A DNA stretch of 64,000 nucleotides from Hymenobacter sp. CRA2 (GCF_002007105.1 NZ_MVBC01000004.1:124001-188000), one strand, 5' to 3'. Numbered from the stretch's first letter, positions 41,296-50,747 are shown. Notes: generated by a model not told the origin, from the sequence alone. Numbers and translations: made by a program.

Positions 41296-41769
41296 CTACA
41301 AAACAGCTGCCAGCGCCGCAGAGTGAAGCTCTGGCAGCCGAATGCCGGCCACTAAGTGCTGCTCCAGCAGCTGCGCCCAAGTGCGCAGATACAGCACCAC
41401 GTCGTCGCGGTGGTTGTGGCGCAGGGCTTCACGCCGTTCGAAGGGAATGGCGGACCGGATAGCCGGGTCGGAGAGACGCTCCAGGTGCGCTAGGTCGGTG
41501 CGCGAGAAGCCGGCCGCCAGCATTTCGTCGATGGTCTCATCGATGGGCAGGCCGCTGGTCGGACAGTAGTCGCGCAACTGCTGGTCCCAGTCGCCGTAGC
41601 GCTGCAGGGCACGGGCGTGGATTTCGCCCTTGCTCAGGCGCGTGATGGTTTGGGCGAGGTGGCCGCAGTTGCAGCTGCCCATGTGGCCCCATTGGTAGGG
41701 AGCCTGCGTGCTCAGGCGCTGAGCCGTGGTGCGCAGCGCCTCAATAACCGAAAGCGAACAGCTAGCCAT
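41296..41769 (-). CDS. Unrecognised 157-residue protein with a CNCGH motif
   Basis: From the ATG at 41769 (MASCSLSVIEALRTTAQRLSTQ) the protein is mostly helical. It carries the striking MGSCNCGHLAQTIT near residue 30, followed by helices LERLSDPAIRSAIPFERREALRHN and DVVLYLRTWAQLLEQHL. The Cys-x-Cys-x-His pattern could hold a metal ion, which is inference. There is no signal peptide. I believe it belongs to a conserved Bacteroidota family of unknown function, but cannot name it. Upstream codons to 41874 were not used. Confidence 0.65.
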   Translation of the reverse strand: MASCSLSVIEALRTTAQRLSTQAPYQWGHMGSCNCGHLAQTITRLSKGEIHARALQRYGDWDQQLRDYCPTSGLPIDETIDEMLAAGFSRTDLAHLERLSDPAIRSAIPFERREALRHNHRDDVVLYLRTWAQLLEQHLVAGIRLPELHSAALAAVL

Positions 41770-41930
41770 AGAGTTGGAAGTGGATGGCAGATGAGCCCGG
41801 CTAACCCGCTGGGCCTGTCTGTATAAGCCTGATCCATCAAATTTTGTTCGCTTGGCAGGCATGTGGAAAGACAAAACGCCACCCGTTGAGCAACAGGCGG
41901 CGTTTTGCGCAAATGGAGCGAAGTCCAGGT

Positions 41931-43355
41931 TTACCGGTTCGGGCGCGAGTCGCGGCGCCGGCGCCGGCCCGAGCGGCCGTTGGCGCCTGCTTTGCCGGCT
42001 GCGGCCGGAGCTGCTGAGCCGGAACGCTGCGGCTGGCCTTGGCGCTCGGCTTTGGGGCGCGAGGCCGCGGTGGCCGGACGGCTCTGCTCGGCACGCGGGG
42101 CCTTGGCGGCTTTGGGCGCCGCGGCGGGGCCTCGGCCCGAGCGCGGCGGGCGGCCCGCCGAGCCCTTGGGCTTGGTGATGTTCGGTCCTTTCAGCGGCAC
42201 CGGCGCTACCTCGTTCCGGGCGTAGGAGTGGGTGTCGACGACGGGAATCTGCTGGTTGATCAGGCGCTGAATGTCCTGCAGGTAGGCGCGCTCTTCCTCG
42301 TCGCAGAACGAGAGGGCGCGGCCCTCCGCGCCGGCCCGACCCGTGCGGCCGATGCGGTGCACATAGGTTTCGGGCTCGTTGGGCAGCTCGTAGTTCACCA
42401 CGTGACTCAGCTCGTCCACGTCGATGCCCCGGGCGGCCAGGTCGGTAGCTACCAACACCCGCGTTTCGCCAGACTTGAAGTTCTGCAGGGCCCGCTGCCG
42501 GGCGTTCTGCGACTTGTTGCCGTGAATGGCTTCGGCCCCGATGCCTTTGGCGTTAAGCCCCTTGGCCACGCGGTCGGCGCCGTGCTTGGTGCGCGTAAAC
42601 ACCAGTACGCGGCGCAGCTCCGGGTCTTCCAGCACTTCCAGCAGCAGGTAGGGCTTGTCCGTCTTCTCCACCAGGTACACTACCTGCTCCACCGTTTCGG
42701 CGGTGCTCGATACGGGCGTGACGGCTACCGGCACCGGGTTGCGCAGGATGGTATCGGCCAGTTCGCGGATGGTGGGCGGCATGGTGGCCGAGAAGAACAG
42801 GCTCTGCCGCTGCTTGGGCAACAGGGGCAGGATGCGCCGGATGTCGTTGATGAAGCCCATGTCGAGCATGCGGTCGGCTTCGTCCAGCACGAAAATTTCC
42901 AGGCGCTTCAGGTCGATGAAGCCTTGGCCGATAAGGTCGAGCAGACGGCCGGGCGTGGCCACCAGCACGTCGACGCCGCGCTTGAGGGCCTGCACCTGCG
43001 GGTGCTGGCTAACGCCGCCGAAGATGACCGCGTGGCGCAGCGGCAGGTGGCTGCCGTAGCTCTCGAAGCTCTCCCCGATCTGGATGGCCAGCTCGCGGGT
43101 GGGCGTGAGGATGAGGGCGCGCACGGCGCGGGCACCGGTGGGCTGGTTGCCGGGCTTGGAAAGGTGCAGGCGCTGGAGTAGCGGCAGGGTAAAGGCGGCC
43201 GTTTTGCCGGTGCCGGTCTGAGCCACGCCCAGCAGGTCCTTGGCATCGAGCACGTGCGGAATGGCCTGCTGTTGGATGGGGGTAGGGCGCTCATAGCCCG
43301 CGGCATGCAGGGATTTCAGAATCTCCGGCAGCAGGTGAAGGTCGTCAAATGTCAA
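41931..43355 (-). CDS. DEAD-box RNA helicase, RhlE-like
   Basis: This 474-residue ATP-dependent RNA helicase has [26 protein letters not shown] (Q motif), [29 protein letters not shown] (DEAD), [14 protein letters not shown] and HRIGRTGR, then a basic Gly/Ala/Lys/Pro/Arg tail from about 380. RhlE-type enzymes act in RNA turnover and ribosome assembly. The chosen start is TTG at 43353-43355 (LTFDDLHLL), matching the usual RhlE start. An ATG at 43448 would add 31 unlikely residues and overlap the divergent NUDIX leader. Confidence 0.9.
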   Translation of the reverse strand: MTFDDLHLLPEILKSLHAAGYERPTPIQQQAIPHVLDAKDLLGVAQTGTGKTAAFTLPLLQRLHLSKPGNQPTGARAVRALILTPTRELAIQIGESFESYGSHLPLRHAVIFGGVSQHPQVQALKRGVDVLVATPGRLLDLIGQGFIDLKRLEIFVLDEADRMLDMGFINDIRRILPLLPKQRQSLFFSATMPPTIRELADTILRNPVPVAVTPVSSTAETVEQVVYLVEKTDKPYLLLEVLEDPELRRVLVFTRTKHGADRVAKGLNAKGIGAEAIHGNKSQNARQRALQNFKSGETRVLVATDLAARGIDVDELSHVVNYELPNEPETYVHRIGRTGRAGAEGRALSFCDEEERAYLQDIQRLINQQIPVVDTHSYARNEVAPVPLKGPNITKPKGSAGRPPRSGRGPAAAPKAAKAPRAEQSRPATAASRPKAERQGQPQRSGSAAPAAAGKAGANGRSGRRRRRDSRPNR

Positions 43356-43456
43356 AATCGCAGAAAAAAAGAATGCGGCGGGCGCGGGTGCAAGCCAAAC
43401 ATTGGCCCGCATATTTGGCGTAAGGAACCGGGTCTGGTCCTTATCCAAAACACCCC

Positions 43457-43978
43457 ATGAAGATTACAAAGGTAGAAACGGTTTACGACGGCTTCTATAA
43501 GCTGCGCAAACTCACCGTGCAGGACGGCGACGAGCAACTGACGCGGGAGCGGTTTGAGCCCGGCCGCGCCGTCGCCGCGCTGGTATACGACACCAACAAA
43601 CAGCAATATGTTTTCGTGCGCCAGTTTCGCGTCGGGGCCGAGGGCGAGGTGGACGAAATCCCGGCCGGCATGCTCGACAAGAAAGGCGAGGCGCCGGAAG
43701 ACGCCCTACGCCGCGAAATAGAAGAGGAGCTGGGCTACGCCGATGTGCACCATTTGGAGCACATCGTGGATTTGTTTCCCTCGCCGGGCGGCAGCGCCGA
43801 GCAGATCGGGGTATACTACGCCGAGGTAAGTCAGCAAACCAGCGCCGGCGGCGGCGTCGAGGACGAAAACGAAAACATCAGCTTGGTGCGCATGAGCTGG
43901 GAAGAAATGGCAGCCCATCCGTGGCGCGATGCCAAGACGCTGGTAGCGGTGCAGTGGAAGATTCTGCAGGGACGCTAA
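43457..43978 (+). CDS. NUDIX hydrolase, probably ADP-ribose pyrophosphatase-like
   Basis: The 173 residues contain the full Nudix box: [18 protein letters not shown] (G-x5-E-x7-REUxEExGU), which binds the metal ions that cleave nucleoside diphosphates linked to another group. [11 protein letters not shown] before the box is characteristic of ADP-sugar pyrophosphatases. The start [18 protein letters not shown] is well placed. Its TAA (43976-43978) forms the beginning of a 32-base inverted repeat that lies between it and the convergent gene. Confidence 0.88.
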   Translation: MKITKVETVYDGFYKLRKLTVQDGDEQLTRERFEPGRAVAALVYDTNKQQYVFVRQFRVGAEGEVDEIPAGMLDKKGEAPEDALRREIEEELGYADVHHLEHIVDLFPSPGGSAEQIGVYYAEVSQQTSAGGGVEDENENISLVRMSWEEMAAHPWRDAKTLVAVQWKILQGR

Positions 43979-44052
43979 TCGTATCCAATTGAATAAACAG
44001 GCTGCCAAGCGCAATAACGCCTTGGCAGCCTGTTTATTCAATTGGATACGAT
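43978..44052. terminator. 32-base perfect inverted repeat between convergent genes
   Basis: Positions 43978-44009 and 44021-44052 are exact reverse complements around an 11-base loop. The arms overlap the NUDIX stop and end two bases before the convergent stop at 44054. The loop word CGCAATAAC (44010-44018) is also complementary to 44053-44061. It is unusually long for a bidirectional terminator. Confidence 0.85.
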
Positions 44053-44053
44053 G

Positions 44054-44614
44054 TTATTGCGTATTCACTACGTAGTCAAAGTGTTGTTTGAACCGCTCAT
44101 CAGTGATGACGACTTGAACCGGGCCGGGTTGATCTATTTTAACAAATGGTATGGTGCGGGTGCTCAAGTACAGGTCGCGGTTCCAGAAGCGGCCGGTGCC
44201 GGGCGTGAGTTGCTGGCTCATCAGCTGCTTGCCATCCTTGGTGGAGGCCGTTACGGTGAGCAGGCTGGGGTCGGCATTTTTGGCGCCTTTGCGGTGCATG
44301 GTCACCACCAGCACGCCGCCGGCCGGCAGGGCATTGAACTTGCGCTGGTAGGTCGAGTCGGCCCAGTTGTTCATTTTGCGCAGCTCGTTGATTTCCACGA
44401 GCAGTTCGGCGTAGGGACGGTAGGCCAGGCGCGTAAAGGTGCCTTCCACTTCCTGGTCCTCCTCCGTGTTTTTGGTCACGTTCTGCACGTACTGGCACTC
44501 CTCGTCTTTTTTAGGACGCAGGTACTTTTTGCGCTCGGCGCCGATCAGGTCCTGGGCGTGGGCGGCCACGGTGCCGAGTGACAGCAACGCCACGAGGGTA
44601 AACAACTTCTTCAT
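44054..44614 (-). CDS. Secreted protein of unknown function
   Basis: This 186-residue protein has a clear Sec signal (MKKLFTLVALLSLGTVAAHAQ, cut after AHA). The mature part is polar with beta-rich segments: PAGGVLVVTMHRKGAKNADPSLLTVTAS and TIPFVKIDQPGPVQVVIT. A charged linker with Glu/Asp precedes it. I recognise no domain. A TATTTTTG box at 44654-44661 on the minus strand is probably its -7 promoter element. It converges on the NUDIX gene. Confidence 0.7.
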   Translation of the reverse strand: MKKLFTLVALLSLGTVAAHAQDLIGAERKKYLRPKKDEECQYVQNVTKNTEEDQEVEGTFTRLAYRPYAELLVEINELRKMNNWADSTYQRKFNALPAGGVLVVTMHRKGAKNADPSLLTVTASTKDGKQLMSQQLTPGTGRFWNRDLYLSTRTIPFVKIDQPGPVQVVITDERFKQHFDYVVNTQ

Positions 44615-44653
44615 AGCAGGGAAACAGGGGCTTGATGCAGGCCCATCATCCGG

Positions 44654-44661
44654 CAAAAATA
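44654..44661 (-). promoter_or_regulatory. -7 box of the secreted-protein gene
   Basis: On the minus strand TATTTTTG matches TAnnTTTG exactly and lies 39 bases before the ATG at 44614. No -33 element is evident. Confidence 0.45.
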
Positions 44662-44833
44662 GGCAACTGTCTGCGGCCGGCCGCTACCAGCCGGCGCGGA
44701 AACGGCGGCATTCATCGAAAACCTGCGTCAGAACTCACTGGCCGAACCGCCGCGCCCGCAGTCCGAATACCTATCTTGCCGGGGCCCGCTGCCCTTTGCG
44801 GCGGTGCCGTGTACTATTCGCGTCGCGTTTTCG

Positions 44834-46273
44834 ATGCTGCTGACCATTACCACCACCCACCAGCCTGCCACCGACCTGGGCTACCTGCTGCACAAGAACC
44901 CCGCCCGCCTGCAGACGCTGGACGTAGCCGCGGGGCAGGCCTACATATTTTATCCTGAAGCCACGGCCGAGCGTTGCACGGTGGCCCTGCTGCTTGACAT
45001 CGACCCCATCGGGCTGGTGCGCAACCACCGCGGCCCAGCCGGCGAAGGCTTCGCGCTGGAGCAGTACGTCAACGACCGGCCCTACGTGGCGTCGTCTTTT
45101 CTGAGCACGGTACTGGCCAAGGCCTTCAATACGGCCATGAACGGCACGTGCAAGGACCATCCCGAACTGCCCGAGACCCTGCTGCCCCTGGAGGCTACCG
45201 TGGCCGTGGTGCCGGCTGCCGGTGCCGAGCAGCTGCGGCGGCTGTTCGAGCCGTTAGGCTACGACGTTGAAAGCGAAGCCCACGTGCTCGACCCCACGGT
45301 GCGGGCCTGGGGCGACAGCCGCTATTTTACGTTGCGCCTGCGCCACCCCGCGCTGCGCCTGCGCGACCTGCTAAGCCATTTGTACGTGCTCATTCCCGTG
45401 CTCGACCGCTGCGACAAGCATCACTGGATCAACCAGGCCGAAGCTGAGAAGCTGCTGCTGCGCGGCGCCGCGTGGCTGCCCCAGCACCCGGAGCGGGAGT
45501 TCATCACCCGGCGCTACCTGCGCAACCTCGCCCAGTACGTGAATCCCACGCTGGAGCGGCTGCTCGGCGGGGAAGAGGCGCGGTCGGATGACGCGCCGCT
45601 GGCCGCTTCTGACGAGCTCACGAATACTGACGCGCCAACGGCGGCAGCCCCCAATCATCCCGCGGAGAAGAAGCAGGGTCTGCACGACCTGCGGCTCGAC
45701 GAAGTGGCTGCCGAAATTCAGCGCCTAGGCGCCAAGCGCGTGCTCGACCTGGGCTGCGGCGAAGGCAAGCTGGTGCGCCGGTTGCTCAAGCTGCCGCACG
45801 TCGAGCACATTCTGGCCATGGACGTATCGTGGCAGGAGCTGCAGCGCGCCCAGGAACGGCTGCACGTGGCCGAAATGCCCCCACGCCAGCGCGAGCGGCT
45901 CACGCTCACGCAAGGCTCCTTGCTCTACCACGACCCGCGGCTTGCCGGCTACGACGCGGCGGCCGTGGTGGAAGTTATCGAACACCTCGACGAAAGTCGG
46001 CTGGCCGCGTTCGAGCAGGTCGTGTTTGCCCGCGCCCGGCCGGGCGCGGTGCTCGTCACCACGCCCAACGCCGACTACAACCAGCGGTATGGCGCCCTGT
46101 CGGCGGGTGAGTTTCGGCACGCCGACCACCGCTTTGAGTGGACGCAGGCGCAGTTTGCCGAGTGGGCCGACGGAGTGGCAGAGCGACACGGCTACCGGGT
46201 GCGCGTGGCCCCGCTGGGCCCGGTGGATGCAGAAGTGGGCGCGCCCTCGCAAATAGCCGTGTTTCAGCTGTAA
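44834..46273 (+). CDS. hen1: 3'-terminal RNA ribose 2'-O-methyltransferase Hen1
   Basis: This 479-residue bacterial Hen1 protects repaired RNA by 2'-O-methylating the 3'-terminal ribose at the break before sealing. Seen: an N-terminal Hen1-L domain of about 240 residues, a variable linker near 250-280, then the methyltransferase domain. That holds VLDLGCGEGKLVRRL (AdoMet motif), VVEVIEHLD (metal-binding ExxEH), TTPNADYNQRYG and FRHADHRFEWT. The partner enzyme Pnkp is at 51341-53941 on the same strand. In other bacteria the two are adjacent; here about 5 kb separates them. The ATG at 44834 (MLLTITTTHQ) fits the family start. Confidence 0.93.
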   Translation: MLLTITTTHQPATDLGYLLHKNPARLQTLDVAAGQAYIFYPEATAERCTVALLLDIDPIGLVRNHRGPAGEGFALEQYVNDRPYVASSFLSTVLAKAFNTAMNGTCKDHPELPETLLPLEATVAVVPAAGAEQLRRLFEPLGYDVESEAHVLDPTVRAWGDSRYFTLRLRHPALRLRDLLSHLYVLIPVLDRCDKHHWINQAEAEKLLLRGAAWLPQHPEREFITRRYLRNLAQYVNPTLERLLGGEEARSDDAPLAASDELTNTDAPTAAAPNHPAEKKQGLHDLRLDEVAAEIQRLGAKRVLDLGCGEGKLVRRLLKLPHVEHILAMDVSWQELQRAQERLHVAEMPPRQRERLTLTQGSLLYHDPRLAGYDAAAVVEVIEHLDESRLAAFEQVVFARARPGAVLVTTPNADYNQRYGALSAGEFRHADHRFEWTQAQFAEWADGVAERHGYRVRVAPLGPVDAEVGAPSQIAVFQL

Positions 46274-46294
46274 GAAACGAGCAGGGCCCGGGGC

Positions 46295-47128
46295 TTATAC
46301 CTCGCCGGTGGCCAGCGGGCGGCCGCTGCGCGACCATTCGCTCCACGAGCCCACGTAGAGCTTGGGCAGCGGCAAGCCAGCTTGCGCCATGGCCAGCAGC
46401 GTGTGGCATGCCGTGACGCCCGAGCCGCAGTGCACCACCGCTTCGGCAGCCAGTAGCGGCTGGTATTTCTGCCGTAGTTGCTCGGCGGAAAGAAAATACC
46501 CGTTGGAGTCCAGGTTTTCAGCAAATGGCACGTTTACCGCGCCCGGAATGTGCCCGGCCACGAGGTCGATGGGTTCGACTTCGCCGCGGTAGCGCCGGGC
46601 TTCGCGCGCGTCGATGACCACATTGCCCGGCGTTTGCAGCAGGCGCTGCACCTCGTCGGCCGTGGCCAGCGGGAGCTGCCACGCGGCGGCAGGGTAGGGC
46701 GCCGCGCCTAGGGCGTGTTCGGGCCCGGCAGCGGTGGGCAGCTTGGCCGCCTGGGCTGCTTGCCAGCCGCCGTTGAGTACTTGCACAGCCTCGTGGCCGA
46801 GGGCGCGGAGCATCCACCACAGGCGGGCCGCGGCGTTGGCGCCCTGCTTGTCGTCGTACACGACCACGTGCGTGGCAGGTGTGATGCCCAGCCGGCCGAG
46901 CAACTGGCCGAACTGCGCCGGCGCGGGCAAGGGGTGGCGGCCGCCGTGCGCCGGATTAGCGGTTTTTTCGGCCAGATCCGTTTCCAGGTCCACGAACTGC
47001 GCCCCGGCCAGATGGCCGGCCTCGTACTGGTGGCGGGCGTCGGGCCCGCTGCGCACATCCAGCAAGCTGACCTGGCCGCTGGTCATTAACGGCCCCAGCT
47101 CGGCGGCGGAAAGAAGAGGCTGCATCAT
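46295..47128 (-). CDS. Sulfurtransferase, rhodanese/mercaptopyruvate type
   Basis: This 277-residue protein has two rhodanese modules. The first (about 1-140: VSLLDVRSGPDARHQYEAGHLAGAQ) lacks a catalytic Cys, and the second (about 160-277) ends with HCGSGVTACHTL, whose Cys is the active site. The CGSGVTAC loop is typical of 3-mercaptopyruvate sulfurtransferase, so transfer of sulfur to thiols or cyanide in the cytoplasm is expected. The start is the first of two adjacent ATGs (MMQPLLSAAELG) at 47128. It converges on hen1. Confidence 0.9.
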   Translation of the reverse strand: MMQPLLSAAELGPLMTSGQVSLLDVRSGPDARHQYEAGHLAGAQFVDLETDLAEKTANPAHGGRHPLPAPAQFGQLLGRLGITPATHVVVYDDKQGANAAARLWWMLRALGHEAVQVLNGGWQAAQAAKLPTAAGPEHALGAAPYPAAAWQLPLATADEVQRLLQTPGNVVIDAREARRYRGEVEPIDLVAGHIPGAVNVPFAENLDSNGYFLSAEQLRQKYQPLLAAEAVVHCGSGVTACHTLLAMAQAGLPLPKLYVGSWSEWSRSGRPLATGEV

Positions 47129-47201
47129 GGACAAGGGAGCGGAGGTGCGGGCAGCAAAATAAGCTGAAATCCGCCGCCGGCGGCCGTCATTCCGACCTGG
47201 G

Positions 47202-47572
47202 TTACTGGCCTGTGAGCGAAGCCGGTAGGAAAGTGGATCGGTCGCGCACGAAGGCCACCAGCCACACCAGGGCCAGGATGACGGCCGCTGCCACCGGGCT
47301 GCGCCCGTGCGAAATGTCGGTGGCAATGGCCCCAGCGAAGTAGCAGGTGAGCAGCAGCAGCCCGAGCTTCAGGGTGCGCGGGTACACAAACAAGGCCGCG
47401 AACAGCAGCTCCATAATCCCCAATACGGGCATGTACCGGGCCATGCCGCCTGCGCAAGCCCGGCGCGGATTTCGGCCGAGCCGGTGAGCTTCATCACACC
47501 GCTGGCGACAATCAGCAGGGTGGGTATGGCTGTGGCTAGCCCGGCCACGAGGGTGTTTTTGGTAAGTACCAT
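47202..47572 (-). pseudogene. DoxX-family membrane protein gene, frameshifted
   Basis: Two minus-strand frames together encode one DoxX-like protein. MVLTKNTLVAGLATAIPTLLIVASGVMKLTG is followed, after a shift near 47455-47459, by MARYMPVLGIMELLFAALFVYPRTLK and two more membrane helices. Adding one base in the GCCGCC run restores a 123-residue frame. DoxX proteins take part in quinone or thiol redox in the membrane. The divergent HxlR regulator probably controls it. Whether the mutation is real or a sequencing error is unknown. Confidence 0.75.
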
Positions 47573-47679
47573 CGGGAGAAACGGTGGAAAGTGAACGACA
47601 TGCAGTGGGCTGTCGGTAGCTTGCTGCCAAGGCAAAAGTGCCCGCGCCGCGGTGTACTTCGGATAGCGGTTTACCAAAG

Positions 47680-47701
47680 TATACCGGTTTGCCGGGGTAT
47701 A
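47680..47701. promoter_or_regulatory. Candidate operator between DoxX and HxlR genes
   Basis: TATACC (47680-47685) and GGTATA (47696-47701) form an inverted repeat around a GC-rich centre with CCGG words, in the divergent promoter region. HxlR-type proteins bind such sites as dimers; function is inferred. Confidence 0.4.
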
Positions 47702-47730
47702 GTAGCCTGATTTGTAGTCACCTTTGCTGC

Positions 47731-48126
47731 ATGCAACTGCCCCCGCATCCTCTGACTAACCAAGAATGCACCGCCTCGATGCGCGCCGTGCGCGACGCCC
47801 TCGACCTGCTCGGCGGCAAGTGGAAGCTGCCCATCATCGTGGGGCTGGTGCACGGGCCCAAGCGCTTCAAGCAGCTGCAGCGCGAGGTGGCGGGCATCAC
47901 GGCCAAGATGCTCAGCAAGGAACTGAAAGAGCTGGAAGTAAACGGGCTGGTGACGCGCTACGTGCAGGCCGATGCCGCGCCCGTGGCCGTGACTTACGCC
48001 TTGGCCGAGCACGGCACCACGCTGTACCCGGTGATTGAGGCCCTGCAGGGCTGGGGGCAGCAGCACCGCCGCTTCATCATGCACGCCCCGGCCGTGGCGC
48101 TGGCCGAGCCGGTGCTGGTGGCCTAG
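47731..48126 (+). CDS. HxlR-family winged-helix transcription regulator
   Basis: The 131 residues start MQLPPHPLTNQECTASMRAVRDALDLLGGKWKLPII, the family hallmark. The winged-helix motif follows in VGLVHGPKRFKQLQREVAGITAKMLSKELKELEVNGLV. These are redox- or electrophile-sensing repressors in many cases; a Cys lies at residue 12 (QECT). Its divergent neighbour, a DoxX-type membrane protein, is a usual target. A CACCTTTG box ends four bases before the ATG. Confidence 0.92.
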   Translation: MQLPPHPLTNQECTASMRAVRDALDLLGGKWKLPIIVGLVHGPKRFKQLQREVAGITAKMLSKELKELEVNGLVTRYVQADAAPVAVTYALAEHGTTLYPVIEALQGWGQQHRRFIMHAPAVALAEPVLVA

Positions 48127-48251
48127 GTGTGCGCCTGCGTATCAGGTAGATAGCTCGCCAAAACGTCTGTCGGCCGGACTTTTACCCGGGCAGCTGGCAA
48201 AGGCTTCGTATTTTTGGGATACCCAGTCCGTAATGCTGGGTGCCGGGGCCG

Positions 48252-50231
48252 ATGCGAATCAAGTTGTTGCTGCTGATACTGTGGGTTGTGGGGCTGCCGC
48301 TCCGCCTGCTGGCTCAGGTGCCCGCGGCCGGCCAAGCCTACACCGACGCCCGCGCGGGCTACCGCCTCGTGTACCCGCGCGACTGGCAGGTGTACCAATC
48401 CGACACCAAACCGCCGGTCGTGAGCTTCTACGCGGGGGAAGAGTGGGCGCAGGCGCAGGCCGCCGTCAGCCTGACTATTCGGCCGGTGCCGGCGCGCCGC
48501 CTGAACCTCAACCTGCTGGCCGCCGGTCAGGCCGACTCGGTGTGGCAGGGCATCATGGCGCAGCCCCAGGCGCGGGTGCTGCGCCTGGAGCAGCACGACG
48601 CCGGCACGTACCAGGAAATCCGCTACGACTATACCTACGCGGCTACCGGCGGCGGGCGTACCCACGTGCTGGGCCGGCAGCTGTGGCGCGGGGGCTACGC
48701 GTTCGAGCTGGAATACCGCGCCGTCGCGGCGGCCGACGGCCGCCATCTGGCCGCGGGCAGGCAACTGTTGGAGTCCTTCGTCTTTGCCGGCAAGGGCCTG
48801 CCGAGCCGGCGCTACGCCGAGCAGCCCTGCGACGACAAGATGTACGGCATTGCCGCCCTGCGCTTTCACAACGGGCAGTGGGAAGACGACTGCCGCACGA
48901 TTCACGAATTCTCGGTGAGCCGCCCGAGCACCGCGCCCAAGCAGCACCGGCTGGCCTTGCCCTTCCAGTCGTACGCCCTGGCCAAGGGCTTCGACAACTG
49001 CCTGTACGCGGTGACCAAGTCGCCGACGGACGCGCCGGAGCTGGTGTACCGCTACAACCCGGCCACCCACACCGGCGAATACACCCCGTGGCGGCTGCCG
49101 CGGCAGGGCTCCGAAAACGTCTGGATTTCGGCCGCCACCGACGAGCGGGGCGACCTGTACTTCATCACCAGCAGCGCCGATCTGCTGGTGCGCGTCAGCC
49201 CCGCTACCGACTCCGTCTCCGTGGTCTGGGCCGCCGACCCGCTGCGCAAGACGCCGTATTACGCCGCCATCGGCTTTCCCGGCGCCGGTACCCACGCCAA
49301 TTTCTGCATCGACGACGACAACGCGCTCTACGAAGTCTACAGCACCGACGGCTCCCTGCTAAAGATTGACCTCACCACCCGGCGCCCTGGCACCGAGCTG
49401 ATGCAGCTCGGGGGCCTGCCGGAGCGCGGCGGCTACAGCGACCTGCTGGTGCAGCGCGACGCGGCCGGGCGGCGGCGCCTATACCTGGCCGGCCCCAAGG
49501 CGCTGTACGACGTAGACCTGAACCTGCGTCAGGCTACCCAAGTACGGAAGGGCATCTACACCGACCTGGCCGGCTGCAACGTCTTTCGCTCGCCGGCCAA
49601 GCCTGTTACCGCGCCCCGCACGCCTAGTACGGCCCTCTGGCGCGGCCGCGTGCTCGATGCCGTAACCTACCAGCCGCTGCCGCAGGCGCAGCTGCGCCTG
49701 CGCGGCACGGGCGGCCCCGAAATTACCGTGCAACTGACGCCCCAGGGCACCTTTGCCGTGGGCGGGCAGACCGGCTACCCCTACGTGACGCAGGTGCAGC
49801 TGGCCGGCTACTTGTCCGTCGACAGTCTGTATACGCTGGCGCCGGGGGCCTCGGTGCAGGACATTCTGCTGCGGCCCCTGAACGTGGGCACCACCCTGTC
49901 GCTGGATAAGGTGCAATTTGAGCAGGGGCAGGCGGCGCTGCTGTCGTCGTCGACGCCGGCGCTGGATCAGCTGGTAGTCCTGCTCACCAACAACCCCGGC
50001 ATGACCATCGAGCTGCGCGGCCACACCGACAACGTGGGCGACCCGCAGAAAAACGTGGAACTGAGCCAGCAGCGCGTGGCCGCCGTAAAGGCCTATCTGG
50101 TCAACCACGGCATTGCCGAAGGCCGCATCACCGGCATCGGGCTGGGCGGCGCCGAGCCCCGCGCCAGCAACGCGCAGGAAGCCACGCGCCAGCTGAACCG
50201 GCGGGTGGAGTTTCGGGTGACGGGGCGCTAG
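48252..50231 (+). CDS. OmpA-family exported protein with PsbP-like and carboxypeptidase-regulatory-like domains
   Basis: This 659-residue protein has a signal peptide (LLLLILWVVGLPLRLLAQ). Residues 25-185 (AGYRLVYPRDWQVYQSDT) look PsbP/DUF1795-like, and 200-465 look beta-propeller-like (ERGDLYFITSSADLLVRV). Residues about 465-535 are a carboxypeptidase-regulatory-like beta sandwich (GRVLDAVTYQPLPQAQLRLRG). The last 115 are an OmpA peptidoglycan-binding domain: LRGHTDNVGDPQKNVELSQQRAAAV-type, ending NRRVEFRV. It probably ties an outer-membrane or periplasmic function to the cell wall. The ATG at 48252 gives the signal peptide. Confidence 0.88.
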   Translation: MRIKLLLLILWVVGLPLRLLAQVPAAGQAYTDARAGYRLVYPRDWQVYQSDTKPPVVSFYAGEEWAQAQAAVSLTIRPVPARRLNLNLLAAGQADSVWQGIMAQPQARVLRLEQHDAGTYQEIRYDYTYAATGGGRTHVLGRQLWRGGYAFELEYRAVAAADGRHLAAGRQLLESFVFAGKGLPSRRYAEQPCDDKMYGIAALRFHNGQWEDDCRTIHEFSVSRPSTAPKQHRLALPFQSYALAKGFDNCLYAVTKSPTDAPELVYRYNPATHTGEYTPWRLPRQGSENVWISAATDERGDLYFITSSADLLVRVSPATDSVSVVWAADPLRKTPYYAAIGFPGAGTHANFCIDDDNALYEVYSTDGSLLKIDLTTRRPGTELMQLGGLPERGGYSDLLVQRDAAGRRRLYLAGPKALYDVDLNLRQATQVRKGIYTDLAGCNVFRSPAKPVTAPRTPSTALWRGRVLDAVTYQPLPQAQLRLRGTGGPEITVQLTPQGTFAVGGQTGYPYVTQVQLAGYLSVDSLYTLAPGASVQDILLRPLNVGTTLSLDKVQFEQGQAALLSSSTPALDQLVVLLTNNPGMTIELRGHTDNVGDPQKNVELSQQRVAAVKAYLVNHGIAEGRITGIGLGGAEPRASNAQEATRQLNRRVEFRVTGR

Positions 50232-50301
50232 GCGGGGCGGGCGGTGCAGCCAAACGAGGCGTTTGGCCGTTAGAAGAAGCTCCACCATCCCTGCCACTGC
50301 C

Positions 50302-50742
50302 ATGCTGACGTTGAGCCTGCCGTTCGCCGCCTGGGTTTCGTTATGGGTTGCCACCCCGCCGGCCGCCGGGGTGCAGAGCTGGGCCGGTTCGTACCGCTAC
50401 GAAGAGGAGCCCACCAAGGCCCTGGCCGGTTATAGCATGGCCATGATGTGGAATCTGCAACTGAAGCCGCAGGCCGGTAACCTAAGCGGCGAGCTGGCCG
50501 TGGAAGGGCAGCAGACTTTTATGAAGCTGAAAGTGCGCGCCGTCGGCACCGACCAGGATGCGCAGGTCGTTTTTGTGCAGGGGCTCGACGGCAGCGGTTA
50601 CCAGCAGCTCAAGTCCGGCGACGTGCTGTTTCGGCTGCACAAAGACCCCCAAAGCGGCCGCATCCTTACGTACTGGGGCAAGCTGCAGCCCCGCCTGACG
50701 GAGAAGTACCAGGACGGGCAGCAGTGCTTTGTGCGGAAGTAA
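50302..50742 (+). CDS. Small exported protein, DUF5991-like
   Basis: The 146 residues open with a signal-like segment (MLTLSLPFAAWVSLWVATPPAAGVQ). A compact beta domain follows: WAGSYRYEEEPTKALAGYSMAMMWNLQL, LSGELAVEGQQTFMKLKVRAVGTD, then FRLHKDPQSGRILTYWGKL. This matches what I remember of DUF5991 proteins, of unknown function. Identification is moderate. It follows the OmpA-family gene closely on the same strand. Confidence 0.65.
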   Translation: MLTLSLPFAAWVSLWVATPPAAGVQSWAGSYRYEEEPTKALAGYSMAMMWNLQLKPQAGNLSGELAVEGQQTFMKLKVRAVGTDQDAQVVFVQGLDGSGYQQLKSGDVLFRLHKDPQSGRILTYWGKLQPRLTEKYQDGQQCFVRK

Positions 50743-50747
50743 GCCCG

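Noticed and set aside
43978-44061. H-type pseudoknot using the loop and the flank
   Set aside because: The pairing order fits, but a 32-base stem with no linker cannot be spanned, so it is not physically likely.
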